DNA from: Methyloceanibacter stevinii
GTDB taxonomy: Bacteria > Pseudomonadota > Alphaproteobacteria > Rhizobiales > Methyloligellaceae
DNA: 64,000 nucleotides
Direction: 5' to 3'
Assembly (NCBI RefSeq): GCF_001723355.1
Contig: NZ_LPWE01000010.1
Location: 248,001 to 312,000, forward strand
The translations under genes were made by a program, and so were the position numbers. The notes beneath the pieces are model-generated. The model was not told where the DNA came from. It saw only the letters and a list, made by a program, of their open reading frames with translations, and did not search any database. Shown piece after piece: positions 7,778 to 17,508 of the stretch; positions within the stretch are counted from its first letter, which is position 1; each line of letters begins with the position of its first letter.

Positions 7778-10188
7778 ATGAAGTTCACGCTGTCCTGGCT
7801 TAAAGAGCATCTCGATACGGACGCTTCCGTCGAGGAGATCGCCGACACGCTTACCCTGATCGGGCTCGAGATCGAAGAGGTCGTCGACCCGGCCAAGGCG
7901 CTCGCGAATTTTCGCGTGGCCGAAGTCGTGACGGCGCAGAAGCATCCGGATGCCGACAAGCTGCAAGTGCTTCAGGTCAATACGGGCAAGGAGACGCTGC
8001 AGGTTGTCTGCGGCGCGCCGAACGCGCGCGCAGGGATGAAGGGCGTTTTTGCCCCTGTCGGCACCTACGTCCCCGGCATCGATTTCACTCTGACCAAAGC
8101 GAAGATCCGCGGCGTCGAATCCAGCGGCATGATGGTCTCGGAGCGCGAGCTGGAACTCTCCGACGAGCATACGGGCATCATCGAACTCCCGGCGAAGTCG
8201 CGTGTCGGCAGTTCGGCGGCGAAAGCGCTCGGCCTCGATGATGTCCTCTTCGACATCGCCATCACGCCGAACCGGCCGGACTGTCTCGGTGTGCGTGGCG
8301 TGGCCCGCGATCTCGCGGCGGCCGGCCTCGGCAAGCTGAAGAAAGACACGGTCAAGCCGGTCAAGGGCAGCTTCGACAATCCCGTTCCGGTCAAGCTTAC
8401 TTTCGACAAGGAAACGAAGGACGCTTGTCCCGTCTTTGCCGGCCGCCTCGTGCGCGGCGCAAAGAACGGGCCGAGCCCGGCTTGGCTGCAGGCGCGGCTC
8501 AAGTCGATCGGACTCCGGCCCATCAACGCGCTGGTCGATATCACGAACTACATCTCGTTCGATCGCGCGCGCCTTTTGCATGTCTACGACGCCGATAAGC
8601 TTGCCGGCGCGGTCCGTGCCCGGCTCGGCAGGATCGGCGAGAGCTTCGAAGCCCTCGACGGCAAGACCTACAAGGTCGACGAGGAGATGTGCGTGATCGC
8701 CGACGAACGGGCCGTGCTCGGCCTGGGCGGCGTGATGGGCGGCGAGGAGACGGGCTGCACCGAGGAGACCACCAACGTCTTCATCGAGTCGGCCTATTTC
8801 GACCCGAAGCGCACGGCGCGCACGGGCCGCACCCTGAACATCATTTCCGACGCCCGCTTCCGGTTCGAGCGCGGGATCGACCCGCAGTCGGCGGAGCACG
8901 GCATCGAGCAGGCCACTGCCATGGTACTCGACCTTTGCGGCGGGGAGGCCAGCACGGTCACGGTGGCCGGGCGCGCGCCGAAAGCCAACAAGCCGTTCCG
9001 TTTCGACCTGCGGCTGGTCGGCCGCTTGAGCGGTCTCTCGCTGCTTCACCGCGGCATCGAACGCAAACTCAAAGTGCTCGGCGTCACGCTCGAAGGTGAG
9101 GGCCACGTGCTGAAAGCCGTGCCGCCGTCCTGGCGCCCCGACCTTTCCATGCCGGCCGACCTCGTCGAGGAAATCGTACGGCTGACCGGGGTCGACCGCA
9201 TTCCGGCCGAGCCGTTGCCGCGCCTGTCGGGCGTCGCGAGGCCGGTTCTGACGCCCGCGCAAAAAAGGGCGCGCACCGCACGCCGCCTGCTCGCTGCGCG
9301 CGGATTCGTCGAGGCCGTCACCTGGTCCTTCATTCCGAAGAACGAGGCTGCCCTGTTCGGCGGCGGGGGCGAAGCCCTGGCGCTGGACAATCCGATCTCC
9401 ACGGAGATGTCCCAGATGCGTCCGAGCCTTCTGCCCGGTCTCATCAGCGCAGCCAAGCGCAACCGGGACCGCGGTTTTGCCGACGGTGCCCTGTTCGAGC
9501 TTGGCAATGCCTATCGCGGCCTCGAGCCGGACGATCAGTACACGGGCGCCAGCGGCGTGCGCTTCGGGCAATCCTCGCTCGACGGCGCGGGGCGGCATTG
9601 GTCGGGCGCCGCGCCCGAAGCCGGCTGGGCGACTGCGAAGGCCGACGCCATCGCGGCGTTGGAAGCGCTGGGCCTCAGTCAGAGCAACGTGCAGATCGTG
9701 CGCGAAGCCCCTGACTGGTTCCATCCCGGCCGCTCCGGCGCGATCAAGCTCGGACCGAAAGTAACGCTCGGCGTGTTCGGCGAGCTTCACCCCGACACGC
9801 TTGCAAGCCTCGATGCGGACGGACCCATGGCGGCGTTCGAGCTCTATCTCGACAATCTGCCGCCCTCGAAGCGAAAGGGCACCGCCAAGCCTGCGCTGGA
9901 TGCCTCCGATCTTCAGGCGGTCACGCGCGACTTCGCCTTCCTCGTCGATGCGGACACGGACGCAGGCCTGCTCGTTCGCGCGGCGTCCGGTGCGGACCGC
10001 GCGCTCATCTCCAATGTCAGCGTGTTCGACGAGTTCACCGGCCAAGGCGTGCCGGAGGGCAAGAAGTCGCTCGCTATCGAAGTGACGCTGCAGCCGCGCG
10101 ACAAGACACTGACGGACGAAGAGATCGACGCAGTGGCCGAAAAGGTCGTCGCAGGCGCGCGAAAGCCACCGGCGGCACGCTCCGCTAG
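7778..10188 (+). CDS. pheT: phenylalanine--tRNA ligase beta subunit, 3' end frame interrupted near 10157
   Basis: The beta subunit carries the editing (B3/B4) and tRNA-binding parts. It begins MKFTLSWLKEHLDTDAS, has the EMAP/tRNA-binding domain (residues ~40-150, VVCGAPNARAGMKGVFAPVG), the B3/B4 domain, B5, and the C-terminal anticodon-binding domain ending GKKSLAIEVTLQPRDKTLTDEEID. As read, the frame runs on to 10222 with an unrelated tail. One extra G at about 10157-10159 yields ...AAKATGGTLR and a stop at 10186-10188, matching the family C-terminus (about 803 residues). I take 10188 as the true end. Confidence 0.93.
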
Positions 10189-10330
10189 GCTCTTTTCCAG
10201 GTTCAAACCGCCAACTCATTGAAGTTGCGGCGGTTTCTACCCTTCATGTTCCCCTTGCGTTCCCCACAAATTCGGATCAAGTTTCGAGTCGATGCACCGA
10301 TCGTGGTGCATCTCTCATGGAGAAACTCAA

Positions 10331-10489
10331 ATGCCAAAGGGCAAAACAAGTGCATCTGGCAGCGCTGCCAAAACAGGCCGTGTCACTCCGGTGAAACAGA
10401 CCAAAGGTCGTTCCAGCACCCCCGCAGCGGGAAGCATGTCCAAAGCCGGACAGGGCGCCGCCAAGGCCGGTCGGGCGCGAAAAAAATAG
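10331..10489 (+). CDS. small lysine/serine/glycine-rich basic protein
   Basis: A 52-residue protein beginning MPKGKTSASGSAAKTGR and ending AAKAGRARKK. It is strongly basic and low in complexity, with no hydrophobic segment, so cytosolic and probably disordered. GGAGA at 10319-10323 lies 7 bases before the ATG. A perfect 10-bp terminator hairpin follows 25 bases after the stop, so it is a proper transcription unit, either alone or at the end of the pheST operon. The composition suggests nucleic-acid or polyanion binding, but no family is recognised. Confidence 0.6.
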   Translation: MPKGKTSASGSAAKTGRVTPVKQTKGRSSTPAAGSMSKAGQGAAKAGRARKK

Positions 10490-10513
10490 TCCCAACTCTC
10501 ATTTGATCTCTCT

Positions 10514-10541
10514 CGAGGGCCACGCTCGTGGCCCTCGTTTT
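10514..10541 (+). terminator. Rho-independent terminator
   Basis: CGAGGGCCAC (10514-10523) and GTGGCCCTCG (10528-10537) form a perfect 10-bp GC-rich stem with loop GCTC, followed by TTTT. It ends the transcription unit of the small basic protein. The convergent CapA-like gene stops at 10579. Confidence 0.85.
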
Positions 10542-10578
10542 CCCGCCAAGCCGCATCAGCATCGGAAGCGCGTCAGCG

Positions 10579-11997
10579 TTAGAACTGCCCAAATCCGAAA
10601 ATCGAATTGGTCTTGCGCTTCTTCTTGCGGCCCGCGCCATAGAAGGGCTTGTCCGCGCACGCGCTGGCGAGCGTCGGGGCGAGTTGCGCGGGGATCGGCG
10701 GTGCGGGTGTCCAGGATGCACATAGCGCACCGATCTTGCCGCCGAGCTCTCCGGCACCGGCCGCGCAGTAGAGTCCCGTCCCGTCTTCGCGCGGCGTGAA
10801 GGTGATGCCTTTGGCGCCCGCACCATCCCCGAGCCGTTGACCCAGATCGTTGAGTGCATAGATCCGCCGCGTCCCCTCCTGCGGCGAGAAACGTGCGGGG
10901 CGGACATGGGTATCCGTGACCGGGATCGCCTCGATGGCGCCGACGGTCCACGCATCTTCAACCTTGGCCAGATGCACCTTCGCCATGAGGCCGTAGTCGC
11001 GGCACATGCCGAAGCGCTTCATCTCCGCCGTACCCGGATGCAGAAAATTACCGAGCCCATAGAAGATGAGCGAATCCCCGACACGCTCGACGCCCTGCGC
11101 CACGTGCGGGTGATGGCCGACGATCAGGTCGATCCCCTTCTCGCGCGCGGCGAAGTCCCGCCAATCGTCGATCTGGCGCTTGTCGGGCACGACGCGGCCT
11201 TCGAGCCCGTAATGGACCGACAGGATGCGATAGTCGGCGGGGATTTCACGCAGCCGATTGACGACGATCTCGAAGTCTCCCCGCCGGCGATATGCCGCCT
11301 GACCGGGTTTGTTGTCGCCGGCGCGATGCTCCGCCCGCTGACCTGTGACGATTCCCGTCGCGGCGAAGCCGAGCTTCATACCTTCGATATCGAGGCACCC
11401 CGGCCGCGTGGCTTCCTCGAAGTCGCCACCGAGTCCGGCATAGGCGATTGTCTTGCCTTCTCCTCGCGCCGCATTGGCGATAGCGAAATGATAGAGCGTC
11501 TCCTCGGCGCCTTTCGGGCCGTAGTCCATGGAGTGGTTGTTGGCGAGGGAGAACAGGTTGAAGCCCGTGCCGAGAAGCGCGTCGAGCCCAGCCGGATGGC
11601 TGCGGAAATTGTAGGGCGATGTCTGCCCTTTCATGTCAGGCGGCAAATCGTTGCGGTCCGTCAGCACGGTCTCGAGATTGAGAAAGGCGACGTCGCCGTC
11701 CATCTCGCCCGCGATGCCGCTGAGGCTCTCATCGAACGTGAGGCTGCGCCGGTCTTTCGTGAAGCCCCTCGGGTCGACTGGCGCGCCTTTCGGATTGAAG
11801 CCCGTATCGCCTGCCAGCACGAGCGTGAGCTGCGTCGGTCCTGCAGGCTTTGGCGCGCTTGCTAGCTTCGGCGTGCCGCCGATGGCCGCCGTGTACTCCG
11901 TGCTCGGGCAGGGGCCGATGCGCATGTCGGCCCGTGCTTGCCCGCCCGCGCCAAGGCTCACCAGGAGCATGGCTGTGGTGCAAGCAACGAGGCGCAT
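10579..11997 (-). CDS. CapA family protein (exported metallophosphoesterase-fold)
   Basis: 472 residues with a signal peptide (MRLVACTTAMLLVSLGAGGQARA), so exported. The CapA core follows: LTLVLAGDTGFN near residue 60, DVAFLNLETVLTD, FNLFSLANNHSMDYG, LSVHYGLE, DLIVGHHPHVAQGVE and IFYGLGNFLH, the metal-binding blocks of the PGA_cap/CapA family. That family is linked to poly-gamma-glutamate export and to cell-surface polymers; the substrate here is unknown. There are no capB or capC genes nearby, so poly-gamma-glutamate synthesis is not implied. The C-terminus ends in a basic stretch (GRKKKRKTNS). The gene lies 13 bases behind the GMC oxidoreductase on the same strand and is probably co-transcribed. 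Confidence 0.88.
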   Translation of the reverse strand: MRLVACTTAMLLVSLGAGGQARADMRIGPCPSTEYTAAIGGTPKLASAPKPAGPTQLTLVLAGDTGFNPKGAPVDPRGFTKDRRSLTFDESLSGIAGEMDGDVAFLNLETVLTDRNDLPPDMKGQTSPYNFRSHPAGLDALLGTGFNLFSLANNHSMDYGPKGAEETLYHFAIANAARGEGKTIAYAGLGGDFEEATRPGCLDIEGMKLGFAATGIVTGQRAEHRAGDNKPGQAAYRRRGDFEIVVNRLREIPADYRILSVHYGLEGRVVPDKRQIDDWRDFAAREKGIDLIVGHHPHVAQGVERVGDSLIFYGLGNFLHPGTAEMKRFGMCRDYGLMAKVHLAKVEDAWTVGAIEAIPVTDTHVRPARFSPQEGTRRIYALNDLGQRLGDGAGAKGITFTPREDGTGLYCAAGAGELGGKIGALCASWTPAPPIPAQLAPTLASACADKPFYGAGRKKKRKTNSIFGFGQF

Positions 11998-12010
11998 CCG
12001 TCTTTGTCCC

Positions 12011-13675
12011 TTAGGCGGTGGCTTCGAGTTCGGCTTGAAGCCGAATCGGTTCGGTGTCGAATCCTAGATTATGGTCGCGGGCAAAGTGAACCATGGCGCG
12101 CTCCGCCAACGCACTGATGGTCAGGAGCGGGTTGCAGCCGAGCGACCGCGGCATGACCGACCCGTCGCATACATAGAGCCCCGCATGGGTCTCCTCGCCT
12201 GTCGGGCTCGCGAACACCTGGCACTTGTGATTGACGGTGCCGGACTCGGCCGTCTCGCCCATGCCGCAACCGCCGAGCGGGTGCGCGGTCGCGGGGCGCG
12301 AGCCCATATTGGTGGCGGACAGCGGGTTCTTGATATAGCGCCCGCCGACGAACTCTGCCGCCTTGGTCAGTGCGTCGTCGACGCGGGCGTAAACATCTTG
12401 GCTGGCGACATCCGGCCAATCGACCGCGATCGCATCGTCCTTGAGCACGAGGCGTCCCTCAGCGTCGTCGTGCGACACGCAGAAGAAACTCTGCAGATGC
12501 GACAGCGGTCCCTTGTAGACACCCTTGATCAGGCTCTGGGCCGCGCCCAGCAGCCGTCCGCCCGCGATGAAGAACACCGGCAGCAGCGGCGCGACCGAGG
12601 ACGGCATCGTGCCTTCCTGGATAATCATGCTGGCGTTGAGATCATCGTCGTCCGGCAGCTCGATCTGACCCGCCACGGACGTTCCAACGGGGTCCTCGGT
12701 GAATTTGGGCGGCTCGCCCACACCGACCGCGTTGGCGCGGTTCTTCCCACCCAAGGCAAAGGCAATGATGTCGCCATTGGCCGAGAAACCCATGCCGAGC
12801 CGATCGGAGGTGCCTAGGCCCCTCTCGCGCGAGCGCAGCAGGATCTCGGTGGAGCCCAGCGTGCCCGCGCCGAGGAACACGGTCTTCGCGTCCACCGTAG
12901 CCGCCTCGCCCTCATCGGCTGTGGGGTAGAAGTGTACGCGCCAGCCGCCGCTCAGCTTCTCGACATGGCTGACGGAAAGCTCGGTGAAGATCTCGGCGCC
13001 ATGCATTTTGGCGTCGGCGAGATAGGTGACGGCGACGGAGTTCTTCGCACCCACATTGCAGCCCGAGCAGCAGTCCCCGCAGAGCGTGCAGGCGCGCTGT
13101 GCGAGCCCGGCGGGATTGACCACGTCGTCGAAGCTGACCGTGATGGGCGCCGTGACCGGCGCTTTACCGAAAACGCCGCTGGCCGCTTCCAGCGCGCGAT
13201 ACTTGGTGAGTTCAGGCGCACCCGCATAGCGCGTCGGCCGCAGCATGTCCGCGGCCCGGGCAAAGCCGAGGTCAAGCAGACCGTCCTCACGGATTGGATC
13301 CGGCCAGGCACGATCGGCGAAGACACGCGCATCGGGGCGCAGAGCGACGCCGGCATTGATCAGTGAACCGCCCCCAAGGCCGCACCCGACCACCACGTTG
13401 ATGTCCGAGCCCAGGCGAACGTCGTACAGCCCCGTTCCGGACCCGGACCGCTTCTTGCCGCTATGGACCTGAAGCTCGCGCCGAAGCTCGGGCATGCGCG
13501 AGGGGAACCCGCCGACCGGCACCTCCCGGCCCCGCTCCAGGACACAGACGCGCTGGCCCGCGCGCGCGAGCCTAGACGCGGCGATGCCGCCCCCATAGCC
13601 GGATCCGACCACGACCACGTCGTAGGCCGGCCGCATGGCCGCGCGGTCAAGGGATAGCGTTTCAGGCTGCTGCAT
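12011..13675 (-). CDS. GMC family FAD-dependent oxidoreductase (cholesterol oxidase-like)
   Basis: A 554-residue flavoprotein. The N-terminus carries the FAD dinucleotide-binding motif VVVGSGYGGGIAASRLARAG with ERG at the end of the second strand. VVVGCGLGGGSLINAGVALRP is the GMC signature 1. The C-terminal ATAHPLGGCGMGE and YVCDGSVMPRSLGCNPLLTISALAERA contain the catalytic His/Asn region. A cysteine cluster CTLCGDCCSGCNVGAKN near residue 200, as in cholesterol-oxidase-like members, could bind an Fe-S centre or form disulfides. ATG 13675 is chosen; a TTG at 13684 is possible. The alcohol substrate is unknown. Confidence 0.9.
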   Translation of the reverse strand: MQQPETLSLDRAAMRPAYDVVVVGSGYGGGIAASRLARAGQRVCVLERGREVPVGGFPSRMPELRRELQVHSGKKRSGSGTGLYDVRLGSDINVVVGCGLGGGSLINAGVALRPDARVFADRAWPDPIREDGLLDLGFARAADMLRPTRYAGAPELTKYRALEAASGVFGKAPVTAPITVSFDDVVNPAGLAQRACTLCGDCCSGCNVGAKNSVAVTYLADAKMHGAEIFTELSVSHVEKLSGGWRVHFYPTADEGEAATVDAKTVFLGAGTLGSTEILLRSRERGLGTSDRLGMGFSANGDIIAFALGGKNRANAVGVGEPPKFTEDPVGTSVAGQIELPDDDDLNASMIIQEGTMPSSVAPLLPVFFIAGGRLLGAAQSLIKGVYKGPLSHLQSFFCVSHDDAEGRLVLKDDAIAVDWPDVASQDVYARVDDALTKAAEFVGGRYIKNPLSATNMGSRPATAHPLGGCGMGETAESGTVNHKCQVFASPTGEETHAGLYVCDGSVMPRSLGCNPLLTISALAERAMVHFARDHNLGFDTEPIRLQAELEATA

Positions 13676-13829
13676 GCCTCTCAATACCTCGGCTCCGGCA
13701 GGACTTCCAACACGTTATGGACCACGAGATGCGCTCGCTTCACTTCCAATCACACAACCGCGAGTGTCCCTACCGCCCACCTCCGCGACTCCTTATCGTT
13801 CCAGACAGACAACAATGTGGAGACGTTCA

Positions 13830-14441
13830 ATGATCGCGCGATGGATTTTCGCCAGCCTGACGGCCGCCTTCCTGGCGCTGTTCGTGCTCGCCATGCATGG
13901 CCAAACTGCGATGGCGGAAGACGCGGCGGAGACCAAGACCGCCATTTTCGCCGGCGGCTGCTTCTGGTGCGTGGAGGATGCGTTCGACAAGGTCGACGGC
14001 GTGACCGAAACGGTCTCCGGCTATGCGGGCGGCACCCTGAAGAACCCCACCTACGCCAACCACAAGACCCATGTGGAAGCCCTCAAGGTCACCTACGATC
14101 CGTCGAAAGTGACTTATGCGGAGCTCCTCGACAATTACTGGCACAATATCGATCCGTTCGATCCGGCCGGCCAGTTCTGCGACAAGGGCCCCGCCTACCA
14201 TACGGTCGTGTTCGTCACCAACGATGCGGAAAAGGCACTCGCCGAGAAGACCAAGCAGGAGATCGCGGAACAGTTCGGTAAGAAGGTGGAGACCGAGATC
14301 CGTCCGACCACGACGTTCACCGCGGCCGAGGAGTACCACCAGGATTACCACACGAAAAATCCGGTGAGCTACAAGTACTACAAATGGGGCTGCGGCCGCG
14401 CCCAGCGCCTGTCCGAGATCTGGGGCGACAAGAGCAGCTGA
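13830..14441 (+). CDS. msrA: exported peptide-methionine (S)-S-oxide reductase
   Basis: Reduces methionine-S-sulfoxide in proteins. 203 residues: a signal peptide (MIARWIFASLTAAFLALFVLAMHGQTAMA), then the MsrA core beginning TAIFAGGCFWCVEDAF with the catalytic Cys, SGYAGGTLKNPTYAN, YWHNIDPFDPAGQFCDKG, AEEYHQDY and a C-terminal KYYKWGCGR with the resolving Cys. ATG 13830 is supported by GGAG at 13819-13822; ATG 13815 is in frame but lacks a site. Export points to repair of periplasmic proteins. A second, cytosolic-type MsrA is at 54552. Confidence 0.93.
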   Translation: MIARWIFASLTAAFLALFVLAMHGQTAMAEDAAETKTAIFAGGCFWCVEDAFDKVDGVTETVSGYAGGTLKNPTYANHKTHVEALKVTYDPSKVTYAELLDNYWHNIDPFDPAGQFCDKGPAYHTVVFVTNDAEKALAEKTKQEIAEQFGKKVETEIRPTTTFTAAEEYHQDYHTKNPVSYKYYKWGCGRAQRLSEIWGDKSS

Positions 14442-14541
14442 TCCGACGCAGAGCAGATACGGCTGAAACGAAAATGGGGCGCGTGCGCATCGCAATGACG
14501 ACGGGACGGCGCCCCATTCGGCAATCTATGACGGCGTGCGG

Positions 14542-14787
14542 CTAGTAGCCGATCCAGACGCCGCGCTTGCGGGCCTTCTTCCAGTCCTTGCGGCGGTCCT
14601 TCCAAGCGTCGCGGCGATCCTTGCAGGCCTGCTTGTAGGCTTTGCGCGACCACTTGTCGTAAGGGTACATCCATTTCGCGCGGTCGGCGCAGCTGGGAGC
14701 CGCGTTGGCCGGGGCCGGGGCCGAAACGAGCGTTGCGCTGCCGGCGATCACCGCGGCGGCTATCGAACACAGAACAAGCTTCTTCAT
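14542..14787 (-). CDS. small exported basic protein
   Basis: 81 residues starting MKKLVLCSIAAAVIAGSAT with a clear signal peptide ending around APANA. The mature ~50 residues are rich in Lys, Arg, Trp and Asp (KDRRDAWKDRRKDWKKARK), with two Cys (SCADR and KQACKD) that could form a disulfide. The start has a strong ribosome site (GGAGGAG) 7 bases upstream. No known domain is recognised. It lies just after another small exported Lys/Cys protein (14914-15141) on the same strand, from which a terminator separates it. Confidence 0.65.
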   Translation of the reverse strand: MKKLVLCSIAAAVIAGSATLVSAPAPANAAPSCADRAKWMYPYDKWSRKAYKQACKDRRDAWKDRRKDWKKARKRGVWIGY

Positions 14788-14845
14788 CGCTGGTCTCCTC
14801 CGTATGCACGGGATTGGCACGGCACCTCGCCCCAACAGGCAAAAA

Positions 14846-14871
14846 GAAAGGGGCCCAAATGAGCCCCTTTC
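14846..14871 (-). terminator. Rho-independent terminator of the small exported protein gene
   Basis: GAAAGGGGC (14846-14854) and GCCCCTTTC (14863-14871) form a 9-bp stem with an 8-base loop. On the minus strand it is followed by a run of five T (positions 14845-14841). It lies 43 bases after the stop of the gene at 14914-15141. Confidence 0.8.
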
Positions 14872-14913
14872 TTGCATTTCTGATGTCAATCGATCTCGGA
14901 TCGATGTGCCCGC

Positions 14914-15141
14914 TTACGAGCGGTCCTTCAGGAAGTTCAGCTTCGAGAACCGGCCGCCGTCGGCCTTGGCCGACTTCATCGACTTCTTGCACTCGCGCTT
15001 GATCTTGACCCGCTCCATCATGCTGGTGGCCTTGACCTTCGCCACTTCCTGGCAGGTCTTCGCGGCCTGGGCCGGGGACGCAAGCGTGGCGCCGGCAATC
15101 AGAGCAGCCGCAGCGGTGGCGAGAAGGACATTCTTGTGCAT
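14914..15141 (-). CDS. small exported Lys-rich protein
   Basis: 75 residues, starting MHKNVLLATAAAALIAGATLASPAQA (signal peptide). The mature part is short and basic, KTCQEVAKVKATSMMERVKIKRECKKSMKSAKADGG, with two Cys spaced about 25 residues apart. A PsiF-like character (small secreted, Cys-Lys-rich) is possible but not established. It is transcribed from its own promoter region and ends at a good terminator (14846-14871). It resembles its neighbour at 14542 in layout but not in sequence. Confidence 0.65.
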   Translation of the reverse strand: MHKNVLLATAAAALIAGATLASPAQAAKTCQEVAKVKATSMMERVKIKRECKKSMKSAKADGGRFSKLNFLKDRS

Positions 15142-15385
15142 GGATTCAATCCTTAAAGGCAGTCTCTGGATTCGAGACCAGGGGTTGGATGCGAGGCTTC
15201 GGTCTCTTTGCGAATCATCCGAATCTCCCGCGATCGGAAGAGCATTCCAATCGGCGAATTTCTACGCGCGGACAACTGCAAAATTACGGCAGTCGCGCAC
15301 ATGGTTTCGCCAAAATTAACAGGCGCCGACACGCGCCTAACTCCCAGCTTGACCTAAAGCCGTTTGCTCCCCTACGTAGCCGTCC

Positions 15386-17197
15386 ATGAGTGCGCCGATA
15401 CCCCTTTCCCATATCCGAAACTTCTCGATCATCGCCCATATCGACCATGGCAAATCGACCCTGGCCGACCGGCTGATCCAGCTTTGCGGCGGCCTCACGG
15501 CGCGGGAGATGAAGGAGCAAGTGCTCGACTCCATGGATATCGAGCGCGAGCGCGGCATCACCATCAAGGCTCAAACCGTGCGCCTGGACTATCGGGCCAA
15601 GGACGGAAAGCTCTACGAACTGAACCTGATCGACACGCCGGGCCATGTGGACTTTGCCTACGAGGTCAACCGGTCGCTCGCCGCGTGCGAAGGCTCTCTC
15701 CTCGTCGTGGATGCGACCCAAGGCGTCGAAGCGCAGACGCTCGCCAATGTCTATCAGGCGCTGGACAACGATCACGAGATCGTCCCCGTCCTGAACAAGA
15801 TCGATCTGCCGGCCGCGGAGCCGGAGCGGGTCCGCGCCCAGATCGAGGACGTGATCGGGCTGGACGCATCCGACGCAGTAGAGATCTCGGCCAAGACCGG
15901 TCTCGGCGTCGAAGACGTACTCGAGGCGATCGTGACGCGCCTGCCGGCGCCGCAAGGGGATGTGGACGCCCCGCTCAAGGCCATGCTCGTGGACAGCTGG
16001 TACGACGCCTATCTCGGCGTCGTCGTGCTTATCCGCGTCATCGACGGCACGCTGCGGAAAGGCCAGCGTATCCGGCTGATGTCGACCGGCGCAGGCTATC
16101 AGGTCGACCGTTGCGGCATCTTCCGCCCCAAACAGGAGATGCGCGACAAGCTCGGCCCCGGCGAGATCGGCTTCTTCACCGCCGCCATCAAGGAAGTGGC
16201 CGACACCCGCGTCGGCGATACCGTGACGGACGAGAAGAAGCCGACCGAGAAGCCGCTGGCGGGCTTCCAGCCGGCACAGCCTGTCGTGTTCTGCGGACTG
16301 TTCCCCGTCGACTCGGGCGACTTCGAGGATTTGCGCGAGGCTGTCGGCAAACTGCGGCTAAACGATGCGAGCTTCGAGTACGAGGTGGAGACATCCGCCG
16401 CGCTCGGCTTCGGCTTCCGCTGCGGCTTTCTCGGCCTCCTGCATCTGGAGATCGTCCGCGAGCGGCTGGAGCGGGAGTTCGATATCGATCTCATCGCGAC
16501 GGCACCGTCGGTCGTCTATCACGTGTTCCTCACCGACGGCACGATGATCGAGTTGCATAACCCTGCCGACATGCCCGAGCCGCAGAAGATCGAGCACATC
16601 GAGGAGCCCTGGATCGAGGCCAGCATCCTCGTGCCGGACGAGCACTTGGGGGCCGTGCTGAAGCTGTGCGAGGACCGGCGCGGGCGGCAGAAGACGCTCA
16701 CCTATGCGGGCGCCCGCGCGATGATCGTCTACGACCTGCCGCTCAACGAAGTGGTGTTCGACTTTTACGACCGGCTGAAGTCGGTGACGCGCGGCTATGC
16801 GTCCTTCGATTACCACATCACCGGCTACGAGCAGGGCGACCTGGTGAAGATGTCCATGCTGGTGAATGCCGAGCCCGTGGATGCGCTGTCGGTGATCGTG
16901 CATCGGGGCCGCGCCGAGGCGCGTGGGCGCGCCATGGTGGACAAGCTGAAGGACCTGATCCCCCGGCACATGTTCAAGATTCCGATCCAGCCGCCATCGG
17001 CGGCAAGGTCAATCGCGCGCGAAACCATCAGCGCCCTGCGCAAGGACGTGACCGCGAAATGCTATGGCGGCGACATCACCCGGAAGCGCAAACTGCTCGA
17101 GAAGCAGAAGGCGGGTAAGAAGAAGATGCGCAGCTTCGGCAAGGTGGACATCCCCCAGGAAGCCTTCATCGCCGCCCTCAAGATGGACGCCGACTAG
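15386..17197 (+). CDS. lepA: elongation factor 4 (LepA)
   Basis: A ribosome-bound GTPase that acts on stalled or initiating ribosomes. The 603 residues have the expected domains: G1 [14 protein letters not shown] (residues ~16-29), switch regions ERGITIKAQ and [16 protein letters not shown] for guanine specificity, a domain V EF-G-like fold, and the LepA-specific C-terminal domain ([27 protein letters not shown]). Length is typical. It stands alone in its own unit; the 244 bases upstream hold no gene. Confidence 0.97.
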   Translation: MSAPIPLSHIRNFSIIAHIDHGKSTLADRLIQLCGGLTAREMKEQVLDSMDIERERGITIKAQTVRLDYRAKDGKLYELNLIDTPGHVDFAYEVNRSLAACEGSLLVVDATQGVEAQTLANVYQALDNDHEIVPVLNKIDLPAAEPERVRAQIEDVIGLDASDAVEISAKTGLGVEDVLEAIVTRLPAPQGDVDAPLKAMLVDSWYDAYLGVVVLIRVIDGTLRKGQRIRLMSTGAGYQVDRCGIFRPKQEMRDKLGPGEIGFFTAAIKEVADTRVGDTVTDEKKPTEKPLAGFQPAQPVVFCGLFPVDSGDFEDLREAVGKLRLNDASFEYEVETSAALGFGFRCGFLGLLHLEIVRERLEREFDIDLIATAPSVVYHVFLTDGTMIELHNPADMPEPQKIEHIEEPWIEASILVPDEHLGAVLKLCEDRRGRQKTLTYAGARAMIVYDLPLNEVVFDFYDRLKSVTRGYASFDYHITGYEQGDLVKMSMLVNAEPVDALSVIVHRGRAEARGRAMVDKLKDLIPRHMFKIPIQPPSAARSIARETISALRKDVTAKCYGGDITRKRKLLEKQKAGKKKMRSFGKVDIPQEAFIAALKMDAD

Positions 17198-17508
17198 GCG
17201 CGCCTCTCTTCCGACGAAACCAAATCGCTACACCTGCGTTATTGATGCGGCACGCCGCGCTTCGGGCGCAATTTCGCGTGCCTTGCAACGATGCCCAGAT
17301 AGAGCACGCAGAATTATTACATTCTGTGGCCATATTTTCTTTTTCTATACTGTATATTTTCTGCCTCATTGCAGTCTAAGTTGATCGTTTCCGAACACAT
17401 TCATGGCGCTTATGTGATTTTATCTCGATTTAGAATCATGTTTACTTGACAGATGCGAATCGATCACTTCCCATTCGGCGCGGGGGACGTTTGAATGAGG
17501 GATCTATC
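17198..17508. other. AT-rich intergenic region
   Basis: 311 bases without a gene between lepA and the TAXI receptor. It is clearly AT-richer than its surroundings, notably 17310-17370 and 17400-17450. TTGACA at 17446-17451 could be a -35 box, but no good -10 follows at 17 bases. It probably contains the promoter of the receptor gene; nothing else is recognised. Confidence 0.5.

Noticed and set aside
7697-10219. Long open frame (840 codons) antisense to pheT
   Set aside because: GC-rich codon bias in a real gene produces long antisense frames; the protein is Arg/Ala-rich with no domain, and pheT on the plus strand is certain.
10579-11997. Poly-gamma-glutamate synthesis locus
   Set aside because: Only a CapA-like protein is present; no CapB/CapC ligase genes, and CapA-like proteins occur widely without PGA production.
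17446-17475. Promoter for the TAXI gene (TTGACA at 17446)
   Set aside because: No acceptable -10 box at 16-18 bases; kept only as a remark.
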